Assembly (NCBI GenBank): GCA_947447955.1 | Contig: CANFLS010000027.1 | Coordinates: 1 to 36,529, forward strand | DNA length: 36,529 bases | Direction: 5' to 3' | Origin: Flavobacteriales bacterium | Lineage (GTDB): Bacteria > Bacteroidota > Bacteroidia > NS11-12g > UBA955 | Notes under the pieces: model-generated | What the model saw: the letters and a program-made list of their open reading frames with translations, nothing else | Database searches by the model: none | Told to the model about the DNA's origin: nothing | Made by a program: the position numbers and the translations under genes | Shown: in pieces, positions 1-7,605 of the stretch | How the letters are laid out: each line of letters begins with the position of its first letter | How positions within the stretch are numbered: the first letter of the stretch is position 1

Positions 1-915
1 TCAGAATTCACGAGTGATTTGAAAGTTGAGGGAAATATTGATGCCGATCAAAGTACCATTGCTACAGCAAAAATGCCAGGTACTGTAATTGCTGTAAATA
101 CTGAGGTTGGAAAAAATGTTACCAAAGGTCAAGTTTTGGCGCAGTTGGATAATTCTTCAGCATTAAAAGGGAAATTGGAATTGGAGCAACAAGTTGCATT
201 TTCTAAAACTGTATTTGAAAAACAAGAGAGATTATGGAAAAAAGGAATTGGAACAGAGATTCAATATTTGTCATCTAAAAACCAAAAAGATGCGCTTGAA
301 AAAAGTTTGAATACATTGAACCAAAATTTGGAAATGTTTAATATTAAATCACCAATTACTGGAACCGTTGAAGCGGTTGATGTAAAAGTTGGTCAAGCTA
401 CAGCTCCAGGTATTCCTATCTTCAAGGTTGTGAATATGTCATCAATTAAAGTTGTTGCAAATATTTCTGAATCAAATGCAGGTAAAGTAAGCGTGGGTGA
501 TGTTGTGAAAATTGAATTTCCAGACCTCAACAAAACCATTACAACCAGAATCACATTTGCATCTAATTTTATTGATCCTTTAAACAGGACCTTCAAAATT
601 GAAGCAAAACTTGCAGGATTAAACGATGTAAAACCAAATATGGTTGCAAAATTAAGTATCGTTGATTACGTGAACAAAAAAGCAATTGTTGTTCCTGCAA
701 ACGCAATACAACGTACTGAAAGCGAAACATATATTATGGTTGCGAAGCAAGATAAAAACAATTATGTTGCAGAAAAAAGAACGATTGTTATTGGTAAATC
801 AAACCAAGAATTGGCTGAAGTTAAATCTGGATTGAATTTAGGTGAAATAATCATTGTAAATGGTTTTCAAGAATTAACCGACGGTCAAATTATCAAACCA
901 ACCAATATCAAATAA
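1..915 (+). CDS. RND efflux periplasmic adaptor subunit (HlyD/AcrA family), 5' truncated
   Basis: This is the membrane-fusion protein of a tripartite RND efflux pump, linking the inner-membrane pump to an outer-membrane channel. The frame is open from the first base of the window, so the signal peptide and true start lie upstream; the TTG at 19 is not believable as a start. Visible parts in order are a split biotinyl-lipoyl-like domain (a PGTVxAVxxxVGxxVxxGQ half, then an IxSPITGTVEAVDVKVGQ half), a short alpha-helical hairpin between them, a beta-barrel region and a C-terminal membrane-proximal domain ending in VNGFQELxDGQ. The RND pump follows after 9 nt, which supports an operon. The substrate cannot be read from the sequence. 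Family assignment is firm; a specific name such as AcrA or MexA would be a guess. Confidence 0.9.
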   Translation, partial: SEFTSDLKVEGNIDADQSTIATAKMPGTVIAVNTEVGKNVTKGQVLAQLDNSSALKGKLELEQQVAFSKTVFEKQERLWKKGIGTEIQYLSSKNQKDALEKSLNTLNQNLEMFNIKSPITGTVEAVDVKVGQATAPGIPIFKVVNMSSIKVVANISESNAGKVSVGDVVKIEFPDLNKTITTRITFASNFIDPLNRTFKIEAKLAGLNDVKPNMVAKLSIVDYVNKKAIVVPANAIQRTESETYIMVAKQDKNNYVAEKRTIVIGKSNQELAEVKSGLNLGEIIIVNGFQELTDGQIIKPTNIK

Positions 916-924
916 TTCATTGCC

Positions 925-3900
925 ATGAGCAAATTCAAAGAATTTAAACCCACCAGTTGGAGTATAGATAACAAAACGAGTATCTACATTCTAACTTTAT
1001 TTATCACGTTTGCGGGGATTATATCTTATATAAAACTCCCCAAAGAACGTTTTCCAGATATTGTTATCCCAACAATTTACGTACAAACAATATATCCAGG
1101 ATCTTCACCAAAAGATATTGAGAATTTGATTACCAAACCTATTGAAAAGAAAATCAAATCGATCAGTGGTGTAAAGAAATTAAAAAGTCAATCCATTCAA
1201 GATTTCAGTATTATTACTGTTGAATTTGATACAGATGTAAAAGTTGAACAAGCAAAAAGAAAAGTTAAAGATGAAGTAGATAAAGCAAAAAGTGATTTGC
1301 CTACGGATCTAAAAACAGACCCTACTGTACAGGAAGTAAACTTTAGTGATTTGCCTATTCTTTATGTGAATATTAACGGAAACTACGGTTTACAACAATT
1401 AAAACAATTTGCCGAAATGGCAAAAGACAAGATTGAATCTTTACCAAGTATTACAAGGGTAGATATTGTTGGAGCGCTAGATCGTGAAATTCAAGTAAAC
1501 TTAAACTTGGAAAGAATTGCCGCTGCTGGCATAACCGTTGACGATGTTACAAGATCCATTCAATATGAAAATATGCGTATTTCAGGTGGAAATATTGATA
1601 TCGACAAAATGCAACGTTCAATAAGCGTTAGCGGTGAATTCAAAAACAAAACTGCCATTGAAAATATCATTATTAGAAGTAATACAGGCGCTGTTTTGTA
1701 TTTGAAAGATTTTGCAACTGTTTCTGATGGTTTCAAAGAAAAAGAAAGCTATGCGAGATTAGAAGGTAAAAATGTAATCACATTAAATATTGTAAAAAGA
1801 ACCGGAGAAAATCTAATTGAAGCGAGTGATTCTTGTAGGGGAATTATTTCAAGTTTACAAAAAACTGGTGCATTTCCAAAAGATTTGGGTGTTGTATTTA
1901 CAGGTGATCAAAGTACGCAAACTAGAACAACAGTTCATGACCTAATTAACACCATTATTATTGGATTTATTTTAGTTACCTTCATTTTAATGTTCTTTAT
2001 GGGTGCAACAAATGCCATATTTGTTGGTTTATCTGTTCCTCTCTCATGCTTCATTGCATTTCTAATTTTGCCAATGATAGGATTTAGTTTAAACTTTATT
2101 GTTTTATTTTCTTTCTTATTGGCACTTGGTATTGTAGTAGATGATGCAATTGTTGTAGTTGAAAACACACATAGAATTTTACATACCGAACATTTACCAA
2201 TGATACAGGCAGCTAAAAAAGCTGCAGGTGAAGTATTTTTACCTGTATTCTCTGGTACCTTAACCACTCTTGCTCCATTTATTCCGTTGGCATTTTGGAA
2301 AGGTATTGTAGGTAAATTCATGTTCTTCTTACCCGTAACCTTAATTATTACCCTATTGGCCTCACTGTTGGTGGCATATATCATTAACCCAGTTTTCGCA
2401 GTTGATTTCATGGATAAAGAAGAGCACGACGTGAATAATCCTCAGCCGAAAAAGAGTATCAAAAAAACTTCTATCATTTTTGCTGGAGTTATTTTACTAG
2501 GATTTTTGATAGGTGGAATTGGGTTAGGTAATTTGATGATCTTATTCTATTTGCTATTTATTGTTCATCATTTTTGGTTGAAGGATGTTATTTTAAGATT
2601 CCAACAAAACGGATGGCCTAAAGTTCAACATAAATATAGCAAACTTATTGCGTGGTCATTAACTGGCAAAAGAGCAGCTGGGATTTTAGCAGGCACTTTG
2701 GTTTTATTTGTACTTAGCTTTATCATTACCGGAATTAGAAAACCCACTGTTGTATTTTTCCCTCAAGGAGATCCAAACTTCACATATGTTTACTTAACAC
2801 TTCCAGCTGGTACAAACGCTAAATTTACAGACAGTGTTGTAAAAATGGCAGAGAAAAAAGTTTTCCAAGTAATTGAAAGAGGCGACAACAAAAAAGTAGT
2901 AGAAAGTATTATTTCAAACGTTGCAGTTGGTGCTACAGATCCAAACAGTGGTGACCGCACAACCAGTAGCAACAAAGGTAAAATTACAGTTGCCTTTACC
3001 GAATTCGATAAACGTGGTGGATTGTCTACAAGACCTATCTTAGATTCAATCAGAGCCATCATGACTGGTTTTGCTGGAGTTGAAATTACCGTTGAACAAG
3101 AAAGAAATGGACCTCCAGTAGGAAAAGCTGTAAATATTGAAATTCGTGGCGACGATTTTAATGAGTTGGTAACTACTTCTCAAAAGTTAAAGAGATACCT
3201 CGATGATAAATCAATTGCAGGCGTTGAAGAATTAAAGTCTGACTTTGTAAGCTCAAAACCCGAATTGATTATTCAAGTTGACAGAGAACGTGCCAACCGT
3301 TTGGGTATTAGTACTGCACAAATTGGGATGATGTTGAGAAACAGTATTTATGGTGCTGAAGCTTCTAAATTCAAAGATGAAAACGACGATTATCCAATTA
3401 TGGTGAGAATCGAAAAAACTTCAACCAACGATTTAAATAGCTTATTGAACATGAGAGTTTCATATAGAGATATGGTTGCTGGCGGTATGATGCGACAAGT
3501 TCCACTTTCTGCTGTTGCTTCAGTTCAATATTCAAATACTTATGGAGGGATATTAAGATTAAACCAAAAACGTGTAATTACTTTGGCATCTAATGTATTA
3601 GAAGGTTACAAACCAAATGAAGTTGTTGCATCAGTTACAGATGCAATTGCACAATTTAATAAGCCATCAAATATAGAAGTTGAACTTACCGGTGAACAAG
3701 CACAGCAAAAAGAAACAGGTGCGTTTTTAGGAACTGCATTAATGTCATCAATTGCTTTGATTATCATTATTTTGGTAACTCAGTTTAACTCAATCTCTAA
3801 GCCAATTATTATTTTAACCGAAATTTTCTTCTCAATTACAGGTGTATTGCTTGGCTTTGCAATTTTCAATATGGGCTTCTCAATCATCATGACAGGTATT

Positions 3901-4335
3901 GGAGTAATTGCCTTAGTGGGAATTGTGGTCCGGAACGGTATCTTAATTGTTGAATTTACCGATCATTTAAGAGAGCGCGGTTTGCCTTTAAAAGAAGCAT
4001 TGATTGAAGCAGGAAAAACTAGAATGACACCTGTATTATTAACAGCGTCAGCAACAATTTTAGGATTGGTGCCACTTGCCATTGGTTTGAACATGGATTT
4101 TGTAACCTTATTTACAGAACTTAATCCTCATATTTATTTTGGGGGAGACAGTGTATCAACTTGGGGACCTTTAAGTTGGACAATGATCTTTGGATTGGGT
4201 TTTGCAACTTTCCTTACCTTGATTCTATTGCCTTCAATGTATTACTTGAATGAAAAAATGAAGTCTAAAATCTATAAATGGGTTGGAAAATCATACAATC
4301 CAGACATTGAAATGAGACCTCAATCAAAAAAATAA
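925..4335 (+). CDS. RND efflux transporter inner-membrane permease (AcrB/HAE1 family)
   Basis: This is a proton-driven multidrug-type efflux pump of 1136 residues, slightly longer than AcrB (about 1050). It begins with the usual N-terminal cytoplasmic stretch and TM1, followed by the first porter domain (PGSSPKDIEN, near residue 55). TM4 carries the proton-relay pair Asp406-Asp407 in GIVVDDAIVVVEN. A second half repeats the layout, with TM10 reading VGIVVRNGILIVEF; here Arg1003 sits where AcrB has the relay Lys940. The C-terminal TM11-12 segment is split by a longer periplasmic-looking stretch containing TELNPHIYFGGD. The gene is directly downstream of its adaptor. No TolC-type channel gene is in view, so it may lie elsewhere. 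The substrate range is unknown. Confidence 0.93.
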   Translation: MSKFKEFKPTSWSIDNKTSIYILTLFITFAGIISYIKLPKERFPDIVIPTIYVQTIYPGSSPKDIENLITKPIEKKIKSISGVKKLKSQSIQDFSIITVEFDTDVKVEQAKRKVKDEVDKAKSDLPTDLKTDPTVQEVNFSDLPILYVNINGNYGLQQLKQFAEMAKDKIESLPSITRVDIVGALDREIQVNLNLERIAAAGITVDDVTRSIQYENMRISGGNIDIDKMQRSISVSGEFKNKTAIENIIIRSNTGAVLYLKDFATVSDGFKEKESYARLEGKNVITLNIVKRTGENLIEASDSCRGIISSLQKTGAFPKDLGVVFTGDQSTQTRTTVHDLINTIIIGFILVTFILMFFMGATNAIFVGLSVPLSCFIAFLILPMIGFSLNFIVLFSFLLALGIVVDDAIVVVENTHRILHTEHLPMIQAAKKAAGEVFLPVFSGTLTTLAPFIPLAFWKGIVGKFMFFLPVTLIITLLASLLVAYIINPVFAVDFMDKEEHDVNNPQPKKSIKKTSIIFAGVILLGFLIGGIGLGNLMILFYLLFIVHHFWLKDVILRFQQNGWPKVQHKYSKLIAWSLTGKRAAGILAGTLVLFVLSFIITGIRKPTVVFFPQGDPNFTYVYLTLPAGTNAKFTDSVVKMAEKKVFQVIERGDNKKVVESIISNVAVGATDPNSGDRTTSSNKGKITVAFTEFDKRGGLSTRPILDSIRAIMTGFAGVEITVEQERNGPPVGKAVNIEIRGDDFNELVTTSQKLKRYLDDKSIAGVEELKSDFVSSKPELIIQVDRERANRLGISTAQIGMMLRNSIYGAEASKFKDENDDYPIMVRIEKTSTNDLNSLLNMRVSYRDMVAGGMMRQVPLSAVASVQYSNTYGGILRLNQKRVITLASNVLEGYKPNEVVASVTDAIAQFNKPSNIEVELTGEQAQQKETGAFLGTALMSSIALIIIILVTQFNSISKPIIILTEIFFSITGVLLGFAIFNMGFSIIMTGIGVIALVGIVVRNGILIVEFTDHLRERGLPLKEALIEAGKTRMTPVLLTASATILGLVPLAIGLNMDFVTLFTELNPHIYFGGDSVSTWGPLSWTMIFGLGFATFLTLILLPSMYYLNEKMKSKIYKWVGKSYNPDIEMRPQSKK

Positions 4336-4354
4336 TTTGAAAAATAAATGATAA

Positions 4355-4381
4355 AAATGGCAACCCTTGGGTTGCCATTTT
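4355..4381 (+). terminator. Rho-independent terminator after the RND operon
   Basis: A 12-bp perfect inverted repeat (AAATGGCAACCC and its complement) surrounds two T residues, followed by TTTT. It begins 19 nt after the pump stop codon and is flanked by A and T runs. It matches the expected form of an intrinsic terminator for the upstream operon. Confidence 0.8.
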
Positions 4382-4402
4382 CATTTTAACATATTACCTT
4401 TA
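4372..4402 (+). promoter_or_regulatory. Possible Bacteroidota promoter for the 4426 gene, overlapping the terminator
   Basis: A TTG at 4372-4374 is followed after 20 nt by TACCTTTA at 4395-4402, one base off the TAnnTTTG -7 consensus. The start codon is 23 nt beyond. The TTG lies in the right arm of the upstream terminator hairpin, which would make terminator and promoter share bases. The mismatch keeps confidence modest. Confidence 0.4.
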
Positions 4403-4425
4403 AAAAACATTTTAATTACCAATCA

Positions 4426-4992
4426 ATGAAACAATCTATAATCGCTATTTTTTCAATTACAACCCTCCTATTCTCTTCAAAGTTAAGCGCCCAGCGAATA
4501 GCGGGCTTTGACATCATTGGTTCCAAGGAAGAGGTTATTAATGCCTTTACAAAATTGGGTTTGAGCAACACGAAAACCACAAATGAATACACCGTATTAA
4601 GCGGCAAACTTCAAAATGAAGTGGCACAGATGTTCTTTTTTCATACACCTATGTCGAGCCAAATTTATAAGGTTGAAGTTTTCTATCCAGCTAAAAAATC
4701 CTCTGATAGCACTAAAATTTCCTTTAACAAAAGATTATCAGCCATGTCAAACCGATACGGTGCTCCAGAAAATGTAATTTGTACCGATGGGTCTAAATTA
4801 AACCATGCGTATAATAATTTGGTTGATACTGATATCAATAAAATGGAATGGGTAACCATGCCTTTCTTTCAGAATTTATCGCTTTATGCAGAGCTTCAGA
4901 AATCAGGGGATATTAAAGTAACTTACATTGTAAAGAACAATGCATTAAAATATGAGCAAGAAATCAAAATGATTCCTAGTGGTGGTTTTTAA
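4426..4992 (+). CDS. Secreted hypothetical protein, 188 residues
   Basis: I do not recognise this family. The protein starts with a typical signal peptide: Lys at position 2, a hydrophobic run IIAIFSITTLLFSS, and a probable cleavage after KLSAQ-like residues near position 22. The mature part is about 165 residues, predicted mixed alpha/beta, with no membrane segment and a single Cys. A stretch around residues 100-115 (KRLSAMSNRYGAPEN) resembles the L..KYG.P motif found in many small secreted Bacteroidota proteins of unknown function; this is a resemblance, not an assignment. It stands alone between two terminators, so it is probably its own transcription unit. The cleavage pattern suggests the periplasm or outside. 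Confidence 0.75.
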   Translation: MKQSIIAIFSITTLLFSSKLSAQRIAGFDIIGSKEEVINAFTKLGLSNTKTTNEYTVLSGKLQNEVAQMFFFHTPMSSQIYKVEVFYPAKKSSDSTKISFNKRLSAMSNRYGAPENVICTDGSKLNHAYNNLVDTDINKMEWVTMPFFQNLSLYAELQKSGDIKVTYIVKNNALKYEQEIKMIPSGGF

Positions 4993-5013
4993 AACCGTAT
5001 TAATAAAATCTTT

Positions 5014-5055
5014 ATAAAAACAAAAAAGAGGCTTTCGCCTCTTTTTTGTTTTTAT
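5014..5055. terminator. Bidirectional terminator between convergent genes
   Basis: A perfect 19-bp inverted repeat with a 4-nt loop (TTTC) spans 5014-5032 and 5037-5055. The GC-rich core GAGGC/GCCTC is flanked by A-rich and T-rich arms, so either strand ends in a U-run. It sits between the stop of the 4426 gene (+) and the stop of the 5070 gene (-), and probably ends both transcripts. Confidence 0.88.
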
Positions 5056-5069
5056 AGTTTAAGTAAGTT

Positions 5070-6047
5070 TTATTCTAATTCAAAACTATTCTTTTGTCTT
5101 AATAAACCTCTAGTCCAAAGTTCAGTAATGTAGCGGCCTTTATTTAATTTGCCAACCAAACTTCCTTTGCTACCTGGGTAAGCCCATTTCACTTTTTGCA
5201 AAGCACCATCAAAAGAAATGGTTTGTTTCAATGTAGAAATGGTAGAAACATCTTGAAGTGTTTTGTTTGTAGATGACAAAACAACACCGTTTGGTGCTAG
5301 AATTCTAATAGTAACTTCTTCATCAACTGGAGTAGTTACCATTGGGTTTTCCAATACGTCAAAAGTGATTTTAAAGCGATCAATTTTACCTGCTTTATAC
5401 ACTTCATCACCTTTAGCATTGTACGACATAGTTATCAACGTACCAAATTGAGGCATTGCCCCTTTTTCCAAACGTTGTTTCAATTCTATATTTTCAGATT
5501 CGAAAACACGCTTTGCATTGGTTTCGTTTTCTAAATCAGCAACAAGTTTTGTTTTTTGATTGGTTAATGAATCGATTTGTGATGTCAACAAAGTAATTCT
5601 CTTTTTAGCTTCAGCCAATTGACGACGCAACTCATCCATATTTCCTTTTTTACCAGTACCAAAATTACTGGTTCCTGAAGAACTTGACTTAGATGTGTTG
5701 TCTGTAGTTGTGTTACTACTTGAAGATGAACTTGTATTTAATAACAACCTGCGTAATTTATTGATTTCTCTATAAGCCATTAAAATCTTAGGATTTTTAT
5801 CGCTTTCTAAGTCACCAACTTTGGTAGTTAATGTTTGATTCTCAGTTTGTAGATTTTTAACAACGTTGTTTAAAGAATCTTCTAATCTCAATAATTCTTT
5901 TTGTAAAGAATCTTTTTGATTCATCATAGCGAGTTCGCTTTTGCTTTTCTCACCATTTTTTGTTCCTTGTAAGTATAGGAAAGTGTTTGTTCCTGCTGAT
6001 AATAGTAACAAAATTACTAGTATAACAATGGCTGCGGTTCTTTTCAT
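5070..6047 (-). CDS. Membrane-anchored coiled-coil protein of unknown function, 325 residues
   Basis: I do not recognise a named family. Order of parts: a single N-terminal membrane segment (residues about 5-27, preceded by KR), so most of the chain is likely periplasmic or surface-exposed; a first coiled coil (about 35-100, rich in Leu, Glu, Lys and Asn); a Ser/Thr-rich flexible linker (about 104-130, mostly serine); a second coiled coil (about 135-198); and a C-terminal beta-rich domain of about 125 residues ending in WTRGLLRQKNSFELE. The layout suits a stalk with a globular head that binds something outside the membrane. It is the last gene of a run with lon, separated from the 6093 gene by 45 nt, so co-transcription is likely but unproven. 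No catalytic motif is visible. Confidence 0.75.
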   Translation of the reverse strand: MKRTAAIVILVILLLLSAGTNTFLYLQGTKNGEKSKSELAMMNQKDSLQKELLRLEDSLNNVVKNLQTENQTLTTKVGDLESDKNPKILMAYREINKLRRLLLNTSSSSSSNTTTDNTSKSSSSGTSNFGTGKKGNMDELRRQLAEAKKRITLLTSQIDSLTNQKTKLVADLENETNAKRVFESENIELKQRLEKGAMPQFGTLITMSYNAKGDEVYKAGKIDRFKITFDVLENPMVTTPVDEEVTIRILAPNGVVLSSTNKTLQDVSTISTLKQTISFDGALQKVKWAYPGSKGSLVGKLNKGRYITELWTRGLLRQKNSFELE

Positions 6048-6092
6048 AGTTTAAGAATAGTTTACAATATTACAAAATATTTTTTGTAGTTG

Positions 6093-7415
6093 TTAATTGC
6101 TTAATGTGTTTTTTGCGATAAAACGCTGAATTTGGTGTGCATTCATCCCAATTTTGACTATATTTTGATGTTCATCGAGCACAAATGATTGTGGCATACT
6201 TTGTAATTTTAACTTTTTCGCAACCTTTGGAGAACAAAAACCTTGAAGGAAATTCACATCATATCGTCGATTGTATCTGTAAACATACTTACCACTTCCA
6301 CCGTGATTTAACATCAATAATTTAAAATTTGAAGGCAGTGTTCTTTGGATTTTGTGTAACAATGCAGAATCTTGAATGAAAACAGCATTTTCAGCACTCC
6401 AAACGTAAACTATTAGAAACTGACTTTTAATTTTTCTAATTTGGCTTTTGTGAACTGGCTTTTCTGCCACACAATATCGAAAACGCGGAAATTTCTTCCC
6501 AACAGATAAAGATGCATCGTTTTTTACTGAAGCAATTTTCTTTAATGTCGCTTTTTCTAGAAAGCCACCCAAAACACTCAATGAAAATGAATTACCCATC
6601 CAAAACAATATGGTTTCCTTTTTCATAGAAACCGCATTATTGCCTTGAAATTCAGTTGAATTGGCCGACATTAAATAAACCTTATCAATGCCCAAATCGT
6701 TATACAACCCATTGCAATTCACATCCTTAATACCCAATCTCAATGTGTCTCCCTCGAAAATAAAATCGCTGTACCATAAATTCCAACGGGTTTCCCTGAA
6801 TGAATATCGGGTACCTGCATAATTTCGATTCCCTTGCGACATTTGAATGGCTTCGTCAGACATGGCAGCAAACTGACGAAATTCGTTGAACGGAAATAAT
6901 TTAAAATCAATTGCCAAAGACTTGGCATTTGATTCCATTAATATTGGCTTTTTGGTAGCTCCATAAATCAAAGTATCTGGAATCTCATTTTGAAAATCGA
7001 AATCGTGATTCCTATCTATCCAAATTAAGGAAATCTTTGTTGATTTCAATTTGGTAGGATTTCCAACCAAAAACAACGTATGATTGGGAGAAAACTTGTT
7101 TTGCAAATGATTCTCATAAATATACCCATAAGCAAGATCAGATTTGTGCGTTGATGGCAAAACGATGGAATGATAGTAAATGCTATCAGTTGACAATGCC
7201 GAAGAAATATCTAAAAAAGAAGCAATTTGATTCCCATTTAAATAAAAAAGCGGAGACAAGGCCATTGATTGCTGTTGTTCTGCATCAATGCCTCTGTTTT
7301 TAAAATCGAGTTGAATTGGTTGCTTATCAACCAATTCAACCTGACTATGTCCCTCATGAAAATAAAAACATGTCAATAATGCAATACTTTTTATGGCATT
7401 TTGAAATATTTTCAT
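6093..7415 (-). CDS. Exported protein with a C-terminal thioredoxin-like domain lacking CXXC
   Basis: The protein is 440 residues with an N-terminal signal peptide (hydrophobic IALLTCFYF, cleavage probably after HSQ). The central part contains two Asp/Asn-rich loops, DRNHDFDF and DVNCNGLYND, which look like calcium-binding loops but do not fit a full EF-hand. The last 125 or so residues resemble a TlpA/AhpC-TSA thioredoxin fold: the strand FLIVYVWSAEN sits where redox members have FWASWCGPC, a helix follows, and SMPQSFVLDEHQNIV supplies the conserved cis-Pro strand. The two active-site cysteines are absent (WSAENAVF), so disulfide exchange of the usual kind is not expected. It starts 8 nt after the 55-residue membrane gene, which supports an operon with lon. 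The fold is inferred by eye. Confidence 0.7.
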   Translation of the reverse strand: MKIFQNAIKSIALLTCFYFHEGHSQVELVDKQPIQLDFKNRGIDAEQQQSMALSPLFYLNGNQIASFLDISSALSTDSIYYHSIVLPSTHKSDLAYGYIYENHLQNKFSPNHTLFLVGNPTKLKSTKISLIWIDRNHDFDFQNEIPDTLIYGATKKPILMESNAKSLAIDFKLFPFNEFRQFAAMSDEAIQMSQGNRNYAGTRYSFRETRWNLWYSDFIFEGDTLRLGIKDVNCNGLYNDLGIDKVYLMSANSTEFQGNNAVSMKKETILFWMGNSFSLSVLGGFLEKATLKKIASVKNDASLSVGKKFPRFRYCVAEKPVHKSQIRKIKSQFLIVYVWSAENAVFIQDSALLHKIQRTLPSNFKLLMLNHGGSGKYVYRYNRRYDVNFLQGFCSPKVAKKLKLQSMPQSFVLDEHQNIVKIGMNAHQIQRFIAKNTLSN

Positions 7416-7423
7416 TCTGAACT

Positions 7424-7591
7424 TTAAAAACTTTTTACAATTCTAATGATCATTACAATGATGGCTAAGAAGAAAATCAATATTGAAATTCGGTTCATAC
7501 CATGCATTGCGCGTAAGTTAAAACTTGCTTTTTGACCGTTATCAACCTGCTTTTTGAAGGTCAGGTACGACATAATTTTCTTGAATATCAT
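7424..7591 (-). CDS. Small single-pass membrane protein, 55 residues, in the lon operon
   Basis: This short frame lies between lon and the 6093 gene and is too small for ordinary ORF length limits. Read from the ATG at 7591 it gives MIFKKIMSYL, a polar segment with QKASFNLRAMHGMNRIS, then a strong hydrophobic run of about 17 residues (ILIFFLAIIVMIIRIV), ending KSF and TAA. A second in-frame ATG at 7573 would give 49 residues. The start is 14 nt after the lon stop, and its own stop is 8 nt before the next start, which is the spacing of an operon gene. The upstream strand reads AAGAGA, a weak ribosome-binding site. The NLRAMHGMNRISI pattern recalls a small Bacteroidota membrane family (possibly DUF6728), but I am not sure of the number. 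Function unknown. Confidence 0.75.
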   Translation of the reverse strand: MIFKKIMSYLTFKKQVDNGQKASFNLRAMHGMNRISILIFFLAIIVMIIRIVKSF

Positions 7592-7605
7592 ATATTGATT
7601 ATCTC

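Noticed and set aside
1935..2411. A 158-codon open frame on the minus strand inside the RND pump gene
   Set aside because: It lies wholly within a well-supported gene on the other strand, has no recognisable motif, and its composition mirrors the hydrophobic membrane segments of the pump.
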